Positions 8,605 to 17,633 of a stretch of 61,365 nt of DNA are shown here, piece by piece. How positions within the stretch are numbered: the first letter of the stretch is position 1; the number at the start of each line of letters is the position of its first letter. Source of the stretch: an uncultured bacterium (GTDB lineage: Bacteria; Planctomycetota; Phycisphaerae; Phycisphaerales; SM1A02); NCBI GenBank assembly GCA_903831295.1, contig CAIKXA010000067.1, forward strand, positions 1 through 61,365, written 5' to 3'. The translations under genes and the position numbers were made by a program. The notes below the pieces were generated by a model. The model worked only from the letters and a program-made list of their open reading frames with translations, had not been told where the DNA came from and did no database searches.

Positions 8605-9315
8605 ATGGCACCAGCGCAAACTGGAACAATTCTTCAACAATGCCGCGCGCTTTGCGTTGCGTGCTGTTGCTTTGTGTTTGCAACTGGCTGCAACACCATG
8701 AATGGTCCTACGGTCATTGAAATTGATTCCATTGATTATTCAAAGGCGTTTGAAGCGTGTATTGAGGCAAGTCGCAGCGCCGGCATGCCTCCGCAAGCCG
8801 CTGATCGAACCACGGGCATTATTGAAACCGAGCCGCGAACAATTGGTAGTTGGCTTGAACCATGGCGATTTGATTCCACCGGCGCCATGCAGAAAGCGGA
8901 AAACACCGCGCAGTTTCAACGGCGGCGCGTGCGATTTGTGTTCACGCCAAAAGATTGGCAGCCTGAATCCATTGAAGCAATCGCAACTATGACTGGCTCG
9001 GCGGCGCCCGGTTCCGCCGATGACTTGAAACGATTTGATTTGGAAAATTACAAAGGTCCCATTGAAATCCGAGCGCGAGTTTTTGTGGAGCGAAACTTCA
9101 CCGATGGCATACGCATCAACACATGGAGCGCCACGCTAACAACCCAAACACAAACACCCAAGCCAGGTGTCACCGATGGCTCCACGCGCATGCAAACAAC
9201 TTGGACGCCAGTTGGCCGCGACGAGGCCTCCGAACGCACCATCATGGCGGAGATTCAATCCATGCTGAACGAACCTTCTACTTCAAGCCAGACAACCGCC
9301 GTACCGTCATCATGA
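8605..9315 (+). CDS. Predicted lipoprotein of unknown function
   Basis: The 236-residue product has an N-terminal hydrophobic stretch ending in the lipobox-like FATGC at about residue 30, which would be cleaved and lipid-modified at the cysteine. After this comes a mixed alpha/beta domain with conserved-looking TTGIIETEPRTIGSWLEPWR, reminiscent of small outer-membrane-associated domains that remodel unknown partners. I do not recognise the family. The last 38 nt overlap the 3' end of the convergent ABC-2 permease gene. The C-terminal 20 residues are rich in serine and threonine and probably flexible, which may be why this overlap is tolerated. Confidence 0.6.
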   Translation: MAPAQTGTILQQCRALCVACCCFVFATGCNTMNGPTVIEIDSIDYSKAFEACIEASRSAGMPPQAADRTTGIIETEPRTIGSWLEPWRFDSTGAMQKAENTAQFQRRRVRFVFTPKDWQPESIEAIATMTGSAAPGSADDLKRFDLENYKGPIEIRARVFVERNFTDGIRINTWSATLTTQTQTPKPGVTDGSTRMQTTWTPVGRDEASERTIMAEIQSMLNEPSTSSQTTAVPSS

Positions 9316-11107
9316 ACGAGCGCTTCATGGCGGCATGCATGCCAATCGTCACGCCCACATAAAGCGCCACGCTTGCCATTGCTCCAAATATAAATGACGA
9401 GGTAAGAAGCGAGGCATTTTCCAGGCTGGCGGTGATTGAATCCGCGGGCATGACCGCGGCAAACACTAAATTCATCGGGCTAAATGACTGAATCGCCGGT
9501 CCAAGCACCGCGATATCTTTCCCCGCGGCCGCGCCACAAATTCCAATGGTGGCCGCAACCGCCACCACCACTCCAATGGCGCCGATGGTGCTTGCAATCA
9601 CGCCTTTGGATTTAATGCTCCAACTTAATCCGGTCATCACCACAAATGAAACGAACGCCGTGAGCACAAACGGAAATACCACCGTCGATATGGGCAACAC
9701 AACTGGAACATCCAATTTGCTGGTGCCCACAAGTTCCATCGTGGTCACGCCGCCGGCCCGCATGCCGTTGCTCAACACATACGCGGCGGCCAACAATAAT
9801 GTGATCGATGGCACCGCGATCAAAGGCCACAAGACCGTGATCAAGCCGCGCAATTTTCCCGAGAGATATTCGCCTGGTTGAATTGGCGTGGTCAACAAAA
9901 GATCAAGCGATCCATCCTCGCGTTCGCGGCTGACCGCGGTCGCGCTAGCACCCGCCGCCAACAGCACTGCGATCACCACTTCGCTTATCACCACAGCCGC
10001 CAGAATCACTCGAAGCACCGGCGCGTTGAATGCGCCAGCGCGATGCGCGCCAACAAGGACCAACACCAACAGGCAACCACACACCAAATATCCCCAACGC
10101 ATAAGCCTGGCCGCGGGTGTTGAAAGCCTGAGATTGACCTCCCACCAAGCGATTGGATTGCGCCAAACATGCCTTGGAACACGCTGATTTTTAGAATTTA
10201 CATTGCGCACAAACCGCGTCCACCATTGATTGGAGCTCTCCACTCGGCTTCCAATCAAGCGCACCCGCAGCGCCGCGAATGTGGTCAATGCAAATGCAAC
10301 GATGCATGCAAGATATGTTTGCGCACGAAGTGGATCGCCAAACCAAAGTTGCCGCAAGGCGCCGACATTGTCGGAAGTGAAATCGCGCGGTCGATATCGG
10401 TTGGTCAACAAGACGCTCTCAAGGGTGAGAAATGGATTCATTGGAGTCCACACTGTTGTCCATGATGCGTCCATGCCAACAGCGATGGGGGCGCGCGCCA
10501 CGCGATCAAGCGCCATGGTTGCCGCCAAATAAATAACCACCACCACATAGAAAGTAAAAATACTGCGCTTGCCAGCGTTTCTAAAAACGCTCAGCGCTAT
10601 GGCGATGGAACCCATCACCAACGCCACCAAAAATGAAACTTGCAGGCTTGCAATCACGCTTGCGCCACGCACGCCGCCAAAAATTTGCGTCATGATGAAA
10701 AGCGGAAAAGTGGACAGCAACAATGCCACCACAAAAAATAATCGACCAAATAAGTTGCCCAATATAATTTGCGCGCTCGACAAAGGCGTGGTCAATAAAA
10801 TTTCCCATGTCTTGGGGTTGCTCTCCTGTGCGATCGCTCCTGCCATGAACACTGGAGTTAAAAGACAAATAGCCACCACTTGTCCAAAGCTCATCAACGT
10901 AAATGCGCTGGCGCCCCGCTGCGCCAAATCTTTCAAAGTGCCGCTGGAGGGTCCAAGCAGCGAGAAAAAAACCAACACCATCAATACCCCCAAATACACC
11001 GAGCGAATCAGCAAATGCCGCCCGCGAACGCTGCCCCCCTTCACAATACGTAGCGCGACCGCGTTGTTGGGGCCAAGGGCAAAGATCCAATTGAGAAACC
11101 GCGGCAT
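9278..11107 (-). CDS. ABC-2 type transporter permease
   Basis: This 609-residue integral membrane protein has two groups of about six transmembrane helices. Each group carries the ABC-2 hallmark in which a helix is followed by a short cytoplasmic segment of the form [20 protein letters not shown] (residues about 95-115) and, in the second half, [21 protein letters not shown] (around residue 405). The repeat of this motif shows an internal duplication, so the single chain may form a complete permease pair. Proteins of this kind export lipids, polysaccharides or drugs with a separate ATPase, which is not next to it. The TAGACT hexamer 6 nt before ATG 11107 supports the start. Confidence 0.75.
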   Translation of the reverse strand: MPRFLNWIFALGPNNAVALRIVKGGSVRGRHLLIRSVYLGVLMVLVFFSLLGPSSGTLKDLAQRGASAFTLMSFGQVVAICLLTPVFMAGAIAQESNPKTWEILLTTPLSSAQIILGNLFGRLFFVVALLLSTFPLFIMTQIFGGVRGASVIASLQVSFLVALVMGSIAIALSVFRNAGKRSIFTFYVVVVIYLAATMALDRVARAPIAVGMDASWTTVWTPMNPFLTLESVLLTNRYRPRDFTSDNVGALRQLWFGDPLRAQTYLACIVAFALTTFAALRVRLIGSRVESSNQWWTRFVRNVNSKNQRVPRHVWRNPIAWWEVNLRLSTPAARLMRWGYLVCGCLLVLVLVGAHRAGAFNAPVLRVILAAVVISEVVIAVLLAAGASATAVSREREDGSLDLLLTTPIQPGEYLSGKLRGLITVLWPLIAVPSITLLLAAAYVLSNGMRAGGVTTMELVGTSKLDVPVVLPISTVVFPFVLTAFVSFVVMTGLSWSIKSKGVIASTIGAIGVVVAVAATIGICGAAAGKDIAVLGPAIQSFSPMNLVFAAVMPADSITASLENASLLTSSFIFGAMASVALYVGVTIGMHAAMKRSFMMTVRRLSGLK

Positions 11108-11113
11108 GCGGGC

Positions 11114-11119
11114 AGTCTA
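11114..11119 (-). promoter_or_regulatory. Putative -10 element (TAGACT) of the ABC-2 permease gene
   Basis: TAGACT on the minus strand ends 6 nt before ATG 11107, leaving no room for a ribosome binding site downstream of a start site placed about 7 nt after the hexamer. Confidence 0.5.
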
Positions 11120-11143
11120 AAGGCTACGCCCCTAAAGAACCTG

Positions 11144-11172
11144 TTGACCCTAAACACAATTCAAACCATAAT
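11144..11172 (+). promoter_or_regulatory. Near-consensus sigma-70-type promoter of rny
   Basis: TTGACC (11144-11149) and CATAAT (11167-11172) are separated by exactly 17 bp; each differs from the consensus hexamer at one position. Transcription would begin near 11179, giving a leader of roughly 190 nt. This is the clearest -35/-10 pair I found in the window. Confidence 0.65.
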
Positions 11173-11185
11173 CAAATTTCTTAAA

Positions 11186-11344
11186 CCAATCGGACCGACA
11201 CGATTGGATTCCAATTTTCACGGATCAAGCCTTGGAGGGCTTCCCCGATTTGCGTTACTTCACTTCAACTTCAGCTCGAATTTGAACTCGAGCCACTCAG
11301 CGGACACAAGTCCCTCCAATGCGGCGAGCATCGCACGCGTCGCC
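11186..11344 (+). other. Structured 5' leader of rny with four short inverted repeats
   Basis: Four perfect short inverted repeats lie between the predicted promoter and the rny start. They are CCAATCG/CGATTGG (11186-11207, 8-nt loop), AAGCC/GGCTT (11227-11242), GCTCGA/TCGAGC (11274-11293) and GGCGA/TCGCC (11323-11344). An open frame covers the leader but has no conserved content and would begin at the -35 box. Long leaders of RNase genes in other bacteria can act as autoregulatory targets; here that is only inference. Confidence 0.4.
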
Positions 11345-11360
11345 AATCCGATTTTATATA

Positions 11361-11367
11361 AAGGAGG
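11361..11367 (+). promoter_or_regulatory. Strong Shine-Dalgarno sequence of rny
   Basis: AAGGAGG lies 4 nt before the ATG at 11372. It is the strongest ribosome binding site seen in the window and decides the start, excluding an in-frame 76-codon extension back to 11144. Confidence 0.75.
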
Positions 11368-11371
11368 CGCC

Positions 11372-12988
11372 ATGCCTTCACCGATGACTTTCGCGCCGCA
11401 GCTTGCGGCGATTTCCGCCACTGATTCCGTTTTCACTTCATCTTCCATTATTTCAATTGCCATACTTGGCGTTTCTGGCGCGGTGGCTGTTTCCATGTGG
11501 GTGCTTGCCACGCGCAAGTTGCAACGCATGCGACGCGAAGGCGAGCAACTGATAGAGAAGGCCCGCATTGAGGGCACGGCTAAGGCAAGCGCTCTTGAAC
11601 TTGAAGCCGAACGGCGCGTCGCCGACCGCCGTGCAACCGCCGACAAACAGATCGCTCAATCCTTGGCCGAGACCAAAGAGGCGCAAGAACGCGTGAGCCG
11701 ACGTGAAATTTCGGTGGACAAACGTTCGGAGCAACTGGAGAACCGCGAGGGCGCGATAGAAAAACGCGCGCAATCCCTGCAGGAAAATGAGGCGAAGCAA
11801 AAGTTGTTGATTCAGGAAACCCAGGACATTCGCGAGCAAACTCGCCAACGCCTTGCCGAAGTAAGCGGCCTCACCCAAGAGCAGGCGCGCGAGCAATTCA
11901 TGCAGGAAGTGCGCGATCACAGCCAGCGCGACGCGGCGCACTTGCAGCACAAGATCATCGAGGAGGCGGAACTGAAAGCCCGCGAGCGCGCACGTGAGAT
12001 CACGCTGATGGCCATGCAACGCTACGGCGGCGAATCCGCAACGGATGCCACCGTGCGCTCCGTAAAGATTCCATCGGATGATCTCAAGGGCCGCATCATT
12101 GGCCGTGAGGGCCGCAACATTCGCACCTTCGAGCGCGCCACCGGCGTGGATGTTCTTATTGATGACACGCCGGGCGTGATCGCCATTAGTTGCTTTGACC
12201 GCGTACGCCAAGCCGTGGCCGTTGAAGCGCTGCAGCGACTTGTGGCCGATGGCCGCGTGCATCCGGCGCGCATTGAAGAAGTTGTGGAGCAATCGCGCCA
12301 AGAAATCCACGAGCGCATGATGAAAGCCGGCAACGAGGCCGCGGTGGAGGCTGGGGTACCCGGCCTGCATGTCAAGATTATTGAAATGATGGGGCGGCTT
12401 CACTATCGCACCAGCTATGGCCAAAATGTTTTGCGCCACTCCATTGAGGTTGCGTTCCTCAGCCAACTCATCGCGGATCAACTTGGACTTGATGGCACGG
12501 TGGCGCGTCGCGCAGGTTTCTTGCATGACATTGGCAAAGCCATGGACCATGAAATTGAAGGCGGACACCCGGCGATTGGTATGGATTTTGCCAAGCGCCA
12601 CAACGAAAAAAGCGAAGCCGTGCTCAACGCCATCGGCGGCCATCACAACGATATTCCAACCACAACTCCGTACACGCCAATCGTCACCACGGCCGACGCG
12701 CTGAGTGGCGCGCGTCCTGGCGCCAGGCGCGAAAGCATGGAGCACTACATCAAGCGCCTTGAGCAACTCGAGGAGATCGCGTACAAACAGCAAGGTGTTT
12801 CGGAGGCCTACGCCATTCAGGCTGGCCGCGAAGTGCGCGTGATTGTGAACGCCAAGCAAGCCGATGACGCGCGCTGCTTCATCATCGCGCAGGAAATCGC
12901 CAAGCAGGTCGAGGCCGAAATGACTTTCCCCGGCGAGATCAAGGTCACGGTTCTACGCGAGCATCGCGCCGATGCGATCGCGCACTAG
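11372..12988 (+). CDS. rny: Ribonuclease Y, membrane-anchored endoribonuclease
   Basis: RNase Y starts mRNA decay by endonucleolytic cleavage at the membrane. The 538-residue protein has the full plan: one N-terminal transmembrane helix (about residues 25-47), a long charged coiled coil (about 50-220) with many Glu/Arg/Gln heptads, a KH domain with [16 protein letters not shown] (about 238-253), and an HD domain with [10 protein letters not shown] (about 354) and [13 protein letters not shown] (about 381), whose His and Asp residues hold the metal. Length and domain order are standard. The stop overlaps the convergent DUF1634-like gene by 4 bp. A strong promoter, a long leader and a strong ribosome binding site set it apart from neighbours. 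Confidence 0.95.
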   Translation: MPSPMTFAPQLAAISATDSVFTSSSIISIAILGVSGAVAVSMWVLATRKLQRMRREGEQLIEKARIEGTAKASALELEAERRVADRRATADKQIAQSLAETKEAQERVSRREISVDKRSEQLENREGAIEKRAQSLQENEAKQKLLIQETQDIREQTRQRLAEVSGLTQEQAREQFMQEVRDHSQRDAAHLQHKIIEEAELKARERAREITLMAMQRYGGESATDATVRSVKIPSDDLKGRIIGREGRNIRTFERATGVDVLIDDTPGVIAISCFDRVRQAVAVEALQRLVADGRVHPARIEEVVEQSRQEIHERMMKAGNEAAVEAGVPGLHVKIIEMMGRLHYRTSYGQNVLRHSIEVAFLSQLIADQLGLDGTVARRAGFLHDIGKAMDHEIEGGHPAIGMDFAKRHNEKSEAVLNAIGGHHNDIPTTTPYTPIVTTADALSGARPGARRESMEHYIKRLEQLEEIAYKQQGVSEAYAIQAGREVRVIVNAKQADDARCFIIAQEIAKQVEAEMTFPGEIKVTVLREHRADAIAH

Positions 12989-13386
12989 ATCCACAAGCCC
13001 AGCAACATGATGGCGATCACCATAAGCGCGATCCACACATGAAGCCAATTGCGTTGCAGCACAAATCCAAATCCCACCACAAAGGTGCGCAGAAATGGCA
13101 TGGCGATGCCGCACACTATTCCAAACATCATCAATGCAGACGCATCGCCTACGCCGATGGCACTGGTGAAATCCGAAAGTGAATGCCAAGTGAATACCGC
13201 GCCGCGAATTTGATCGTGCGACAATCCGCGCGACCACGCCAACCCTTGCCCAACACAGATCAAAGTGATGGATGTGATGGCGATGGTCCATAGTAAAAAA
13301 CGCTGAATTCGGCGCAAATTCAGCTGTAATTGACGAGATCGCAAATACTCAGCCTCATCCAACAAGTTGTGGAATTGCTGGGTCAT
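12985..13386 (-). CDS. Small membrane protein, DUF1634-like
   Basis: The 133-residue protein has three transmembrane segments (about residues 29-50, 82-102 and 111-132) with a charged N-terminus. The final part, with [20 protein letters not shown] followed by [19 protein letters not shown], resembles the DUF1634 pattern of a leucine-rich helix, a helix with a proline and arginine, and a final W-(V/I)-A-L helix. DUF1634 genes characteristically follow TauE/SafE permease genes, as this one does: its ATG overlaps the upstream stop by 4 bp (ATGA), showing translational coupling. It is likely an accessory subunit of that exporter. Its stop overlaps rny by 4 bp. Confidence 0.7.
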   Translation of the reverse strand: MTQQFHNLLDEAEYLRSRQLQLNLRRIQRFLLWTIAITSITLICVGQGLAWSRGLSHDQIRGAVFTWHSLSDFTSAIGVGDASALMMFGIVCGIAMPFLRTFVVGFGFVLQRNWLHVWIALMVIAIMLLGLWI

Positions 13387-14231
13387 TTCAATAAATCCTT
13401 GCCGCCCTTAAACAACATTTGTAGGCCAATAAATAAAATCACCACAAGAAAAATTTTCTTCAATAGGGACACATGAATTTTTGGGACAAGCCATGAACCA
13501 AACATCGCGCCTGGAACAATTCCAATGAGCACGGGTCCGGCGATCGTTGGGTCCACCATTCCGTCGCGCAGATACACCATCACGCCAGAGGCCGCGGTGA
13601 TGCCAATCATGAAATTGCTGGTGATTGTGCTCACGCGAAACGGCATGCGCATGCAACTGTCCATGGCCAATACTTTGTAGGCGCCCGAACCGATGCCCAA
13701 CATGCCGCTCAACAAACCAGCGATCGCCATCACGCCAAGACCCAGTGGAACTTTTTGTACGTGGTACACGTTCAGACCATCTTTGGTTTCCTCAACGCCA
13801 TCCAGTTGCAGCACGCGCCCCCACCATGATTGCGGCAACACTGTCTCGGCGTCAATCACTCCACGCCAAGACAACGCCGCGGTGAGAAGTAAACTTAATC
13901 CAAACAACATGGTCAACAAATCTCCCGGCGCGATTGTGGCCAGCATGGCGCCAGCGATCGCACCCAAACCCGCGGCGACCTCCAGCGTTACCCCCACTCG
14001 ATAATTGCTCATGGAATCGCGGCCGCGAATAAGCGCCGCGGCCCCACTGGTGGTGACCACCGCCACCAAGCTCGCGGCAATGGCGCTCTTTACATCAACG
14101 CCCAGAACAGAAACCAAAACTGGAATCAAGATCACGCCGCCGCCAAGACCAAGCATGGCTCCAAAGCAGCCACTTAAAATGCTGACCGCGATAATGATCA
14201 GGTCAAACAGAACTGGATCGGTTGCCTGCAC
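13383..14231 (-). CDS. TauE/SafE (DUF81) family anion exporter
   Basis: The 282-residue polytopic protein has two related halves, each starting with the family's glycine-rich motif: GCFGAMLGLGGGVILIPVL near residue 20 and GLLSGMLGIGSGAYKVLAM near residue 165. TauE/SafE permeases move sulfite, sulfoacetate or other organic anions across the inner membrane. The substrate here cannot be read from sequence. The start codon appears to be GTG at 14231. It forms a two-gene operon with the DUF1634-like protein downstream and is divergent from the DUF4139 gene. Confidence 0.85.
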   Translation of the reverse strand: MQATDPVLFDLIIIAVSILSGCFGAMLGLGGGVILIPVLVSVLGVDVKSAIAASLVAVVTTSGAAALIRGRDSMSNYRVGVTLEVAAGLGAIAGAMLATIAPGDLLTMLFGLSLLLTAALSWRGVIDAETVLPQSWWGRVLQLDGVEETKDGLNVYHVQKVPLGLGVMAIAGLLSGMLGIGSGAYKVLAMDSCMRMPFRVSTITSNFMIGITAASGVMVYLRDGMVDPTIAGPVLIGIVPGAMFGSWLVPKIHVSLLKKIFLVVILFIGLQMLFKGGKDLLK

Positions 14232-14348
14232 GATTGATGTTGTATCAAATATCGCCGAGGATATTTACGCCGGCATGAAATTTTTAAACGTGGCAAATAT
14301 GTTGGCGTGCGTTGTTGCTCCGCCCAGAAAATCCTTGTGTCACGCGGG

Positions 14349-14354
14349 TACACT
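14349..14354 (+). promoter_or_regulatory. Putative -10 element (TACACT) of the DUF4139 gene
   Basis: TACACT ends 6 nt before ATG 14361. It excludes an in-frame upstream start at 14307. Confidence 0.6.
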
Positions 14355-14360
14355 TTTCAC

Positions 14361-15902
14361 ATGATCCAATTCATCATCACCGCATGTCTTTGTGCTAACG
14401 CCCCCATTGCCATTGCAACACCCGCATCAGCCACTCCGTTACCCGTACCAGTGAACGGCGTCAGCCTGACTGTGTATTCAAGCGCCGACGCGGCAAGCTT
14501 TGATCCGCAAACTTGGATCGCGCAGCAACGCCAAGGGAACGACCCAACCGCTGCCTATCAAGTGCCCGGCTTTGGCGTAATCCGAGAGATTCGCGGCGTG
14601 GACATGCCGCAAGGCGCTGGCTCGTTGGCCTTCACCGACGTGGCGGCCTTTATTGATCCAACCACCGTGGCCTTTGAAGACTTGACCGACCCAACCACCG
14701 TGGTCACCAACCAACGATTTGAATTTGATCTTGTAAGTCCACAAAAACTACTGGAAAAATATGTCGATCAAAAGATTTCCGCCATGGTGGACATGAACAC
14801 CGCGCCCATGCGCGTGGATGGAACGCTTCTTGCGGCACGCAACGGGCAACTTGTTGTGCAAGGCGCCGATGGCGGCGTTCAAATTGTGAATCAATCAAAC
14901 ACTACATTGACCCTTGGTGCGCTGCCAGGCGGATTGCGCACACGTCCAACTTTATTGTGGGATGTGATCTCCGCAAAGTCTGGCGCGCATCAAGTGCGAA
15001 CCAGCTACCAAACTTCCGGCATCACTTGGCGCGCGGATTACAACTTAATCCTTGACCCCACCGACACCAAGGCAGACATGACCGCGTGGGTTTCCATGCT
15101 GAACGTGTCGGGCCGCAGTTACGAGAACGCGCAATTAAAATTAATCGCGGGCGATGTGCAACGCGCGCAAAGCAACAACAATCGTGGACGTGGCGCACCG
15201 ATGATGATGAAAGCCATGGCGGATGGCGCTGCCGAGGGCTTCCAAGAAAAAGCGTTCTTTGAATTCCATCTTTACACGCTGCCACGCCCCGCCAACATTC
15301 CAGAAAATTCAAGCGAGCAGATCGCGCTGTTTCCAACCGCGCGCAACATTCCCGTGGAAAAACTTTTGGTGTACGAAGGCTCGGACATCAATGGGTTTGG
15401 TGGCGGCATGATTGACCAGCCGGAATTTGGCGCCATGGGAAAAACCAAAGTGGATGTGTTTGTTCGCTTCAAGAACGAAGCCGCGGCCAACTTGGGAATG
15501 CCACTTCCAGCGGGCAAATTGCGTGTTTCCAAACGCGACGACGCGGACGGCTCGCTTGAATTTATCGGCGAGGATTTGATCGGCCATACGCCGAAAGATG
15601 AGAAAGTTCTGGTGCGCCTTGGCTCCGCCTTTGATGTTGTGGGCGCCCGCACGCAAACCGATTTCAAATCCGACCGCGGCCGTCGCGAAATGACTGAGTC
15701 ATTCAAGATTGAAATTCGCAACCGCAAGGACAAGCCAATCACCGTGCTGGTGCGCGAGCCTTTGTATCGCTGGAGCAATTGGGAAATCACAACCACCAGT
15801 CAGCCGTTTGAAAAGAAGAACTCGACCACCATTGAATACACCCTTGATGTGCCAGCCAACTCCGAAAAGCTGATCACCTACTCCGTGCGATATCGCTGGT
15901 GA
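14361..15902 (+). CDS. Secreted DUF4139-type protein
   Basis: The 513-residue product begins with a signal peptide (IQFIITACLCANAPIAIATPASA). The C-terminal half carries features of DUF4139: WRADYNLIL around residue 225, followed by AQLKLIAGDVQ and, near the end, ESFKIEIRNRKDKPITVLVREPLYRW with a final TYSVRYRW strand. These are beta-sandwich proteins of the cell envelope whose role is not established. The stop TGA overlaps the ATG of rsmA (TGATG), so the two genes are translationally coupled even though their functions look unrelated. I am confident of secretion and of the family, not of function. Confidence 0.75.
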   Translation: MIQFIITACLCANAPIAIATPASATPLPVPVNGVSLTVYSSADAASFDPQTWIAQQRQGNDPTAAYQVPGFGVIREIRGVDMPQGAGSLAFTDVAAFIDPTTVAFEDLTDPTTVVTNQRFEFDLVSPQKLLEKYVDQKISAMVDMNTAPMRVDGTLLAARNGQLVVQGADGGVQIVNQSNTTLTLGALPGGLRTRPTLLWDVISAKSGAHQVRTSYQTSGITWRADYNLILDPTDTKADMTAWVSMLNVSGRSYENAQLKLIAGDVQRAQSNNNRGRGAPMMMKAMADGAAEGFQEKAFFEFHLYTLPRPANIPENSSEQIALFPTARNIPVEKLLVYEGSDINGFGGGMIDQPEFGAMGKTKVDVFVRFKNEAAANLGMPLPAGKLRVSKRDDADGSLEFIGEDLIGHTPKDEKVLVRLGSAFDVVGARTQTDFKSDRGRREMTESFKIEIRNRKDKPITVLVREPLYRWSNWEITTTSQPFEKKNSTTIEYTLDVPANSEKLITYSVRYRW

Positions 15903-16714
15903 TGCAAACCCTCACAGAAATCAAAGCCATTCTTGCCTCGCGCGGCTTGCGTCCCAAGCACCGCTTTGGGCAAAACTTCCTGCATGATCACAACGTGCTT
16001 CGCGCGCTTATGAAAGCCGCGGACATTCGCGATGGCGAAGTGATTTTGGAAGTCGGTCCGGGCACTGGCGCCCTCACGGATCTTTTGGTGCAAGCCAACG
16101 CGCAAGTGATCGCTTGCGAAATGGACCGCGATTTAGCGGCGTTCAACCGCGAGCGCTTTGGCCAGCGCATCACGTTGATCGAAGGCGATTGCCTTGCCAC
16201 CAAACATTCACTCAACCCACTGATCACAGCCGCCATTAACAACCGGCCATTTCGCATGATCGCAAATCTGCCGTATCAAGCGGCCACTCCGCTAATCGCC
16301 ATTTTGCTCAATGACTTTCCAAATTGCATGGGCATGCATGTCACTATTCAGCGCGAAGTTGCGCAGCGACTGAACGCCGCGCCCGACACCAGTGAAATGG
16401 GCTTGCTCAGCGTGATGGCGCAATTTTACGCGCGCATAAACATGGTCGCTGAAATTCGACCAGGAAGTTTTTGGCCAGAGCCGGAAGTCACCAGTTCTAT
16501 TATTGAGCTTGCGCCGCATCAACCGCGTCCCGCGCTGCCCGAGCACCTTCATGCGCTGTTGGAGTGCGCCTTTCAACACCGCCGCAAGCAGTTGGGTTCC
16601 AGCCTTGCGACGCATTTTAAATTGCCGCCAGACTTTGACCGCACGCGTCGCCCTGAAACGCTTTCATTGCAAGAGTGGATCAGCTTGGCCAACTTTCAAA
16701 TCGCCAGCGAGTGA
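15902..16714 (+). CDS. rsmA: 16S rRNA (adenine(1518)-N6/adenine(1519)-N6)-dimethyltransferase
   Basis: RsmA (KsgA) dimethylates two adjacent adenines in helix 45 of 16S rRNA late in small-subunit assembly. The 270-residue protein shows KHRFGQNFLHD at the start, the SAM-binding EVGPGTGALTDLL (about residue 50), ACEMDRDLA (second acidic residue binding SAM ribose), and the catalytic NLPYQAATPL (about residue 122; canonical NLPY). The last 50 residues form the small helical rRNA-binding domain with QHRRKQLGSSL. ATG 15902 gives a TGATG overlap with the preceding stop; GTG 15899 would also couple. Normal length. Confidence 0.95.
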   Translation: MQTLTEIKAILASRGLRPKHRFGQNFLHDHNVLRALMKAADIRDGEVILEVGPGTGALTDLLVQANAQVIACEMDRDLAAFNRERFGQRITLIEGDCLATKHSLNPLITAAINNRPFRMIANLPYQAATPLIAILLNDFPNCMGMHVTIQREVAQRLNAAPDTSEMGLLSVMAQFYARINMVAEIRPGSFWPEPEVTSSIIELAPHQPRPALPEHLHALLECAFQHRRKQLGSSLATHFKLPPDFDRTRRPETLSLQEWISLANFQIASE

Positions 16715-16729
16715 TTGAAGAATTACATC

Positions 16730-16757
16730 AGCAGGGATACGCCGCCCAATCCCAGCT
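16730..16757. terminator. Possible bidirectional terminator hairpin between convergent genes
   Basis: AGC-A-GGGAT and ATCCC-A-GCT form an 8-bp stem with one A-A mismatch and a 10-nt loop in the gap between rsmA and the anti-sigma factor gene. No clear T-run follows on either strand, so intrinsic termination is uncertain. Confidence 0.3.
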
Positions 16758-16762
16758 CTGAT

Positions 16763-17191
16763 TTATTGCGCGGGATCCGGTCCGTTTTTGTATTTCATGC
16801 GAATCATATTGCCTGGCGCAACATGCTCAACCTCGCTCATGTACGCGCGCATCAACATCAAGCCGCGACCTGATGGAATTTCTAAATTTTCAGCCGCGGT
16901 GGGATCGGGCACGCCCGCGGGATCAAATCCAACGCCTTCATCTTGGATTTGAAACTCAGCGCTTTCGTGGTCAATTTTGCAATGAAACTGAACCACCTTG
17001 CCTGGCTCACTGCGGTTGCCGTGGCGAAATGCGTTCACGATCGACTCTTCCAAACACAAGCGAATCGCGAACTGCGCGAAATCCGTGTAGCCATTCTGAA
17101 TCAAAGCCAATGCAACGCCCTCTTGCACCTTCTGCAGATCAGTGCGAAGGTCCGTGAGCGTTTTATTTTGAATGTATGGTTCGCTTCTCAA
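16763..17191 (-). CDS. RsbW/SpoIIAB-like anti-sigma factor, serine kinase
   Basis: The 142-residue protein has a single histidine-kinase-like ATPase fold of the RsbW type: N-box LEESIVNAFRHGN (about residue 47), G1 box DEGVGFDP (about 83) and G2 box SGRGLMLMRAYM (about 107). Such proteins bind a sigma factor and phosphorylate a STAS-domain antagonist. A STAS gene lies directly upstream, giving a partner-switch pair. No sigma factor or PP2C phosphatase is adjacent, so the target must be elsewhere. The start appears to be TTG at 17191; no ATG fits. Confidence 0.82.
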   Translation of the reverse strand: MRSEPYIQNKTLTDLRTDLQKVQEGVALALIQNGYTDFAQFAIRLCLEESIVNAFRHGNRSEPGKVVQFHCKIDHESAEFQIQDEGVGFDPAGVPDPTAAENLEIPSGRGLMLMRAYMSEVEHVAPGNMIRMKYKNGPDPAQ

Positions 17192-17221
17192 CTGGATTGA
17201 TCCACGAGATGCAGAATGCGA

Positions 17222-17581
17222 TCACTTAAAATTTTTCATGGCGGATTCCGAAGTGTCCGCAATTTGAAACATTTTATTCAACTTGGTGATCTTGAATATT
17301 TCAAAGATGGGCTTGGAGATATCGCTCAAGTAAAGCTGACCGTTCTTCACGCGCACGCGATTGTGGCAAGTGATCAGCACGCCAAGCGCGGCCGATGACA
17401 AATGGTCCACTCCATTGAATGAAATCAACACCTTTGGCTGGGCAGCACCATCAATCACCGCGACAATTTCCTTGCCAATCTGATGGATCACAACTTCATC
17501 AATGATACTTTTCTGCATGAACGTGATTTTTTTCACGCCAGCTTCATCTGAAATATTAAGGACGTTTGTTGGGTTGCTCAT
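17222..17581 (-). CDS. STAS-domain anti-sigma factor antagonist
   Basis: The 119-residue protein consists of one STAS domain. The stretch HLSSAALGVLITCHNRVR near residue 68 corresponds to the loop where antagonists are phosphorylated; the serine pair is the likely site. It would compete with a sigma factor for the RsbW-like protein encoded 30 bp downstream. A GGAG ribosome binding site lies 6 nt before ATG 17581. The gene follows the secretin gene by 52 bp on the same strand and could share its transcript. Confidence 0.82.
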   Translation of the reverse strand: MSNPTNVLNISDEAGVKKITFMQKSIIDEVVIHQIGKEIVAVIDGAAQPKVLISFNGVDHLSSAALGVLITCHNRVRVKNGQLYLSDISKPIFEIFKITKLNKMFQIADTSESAMKNFK

Positions 17582-17633
17582 GATGACTCCGTTTGTAAGA
17601 AAGACCTGAGAGACGCGGTGGATTCAAATCCGA

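Noticed and set aside
11144-11371. A 76-codon N-terminal extension of RNase Y
   Set aside because: The extension starts at the -35 box, has no conserved sequence, and a strong AAGGAGG site marks the ATG at 11372, right before the expected transmembrane helix.
11453-12859. A 468-codon antisense frame inside rny
   Set aside because: It mirrors the reading frame of a long GC-biased gene, has no conserved content and lies wholly inside a certain RNase Y gene.
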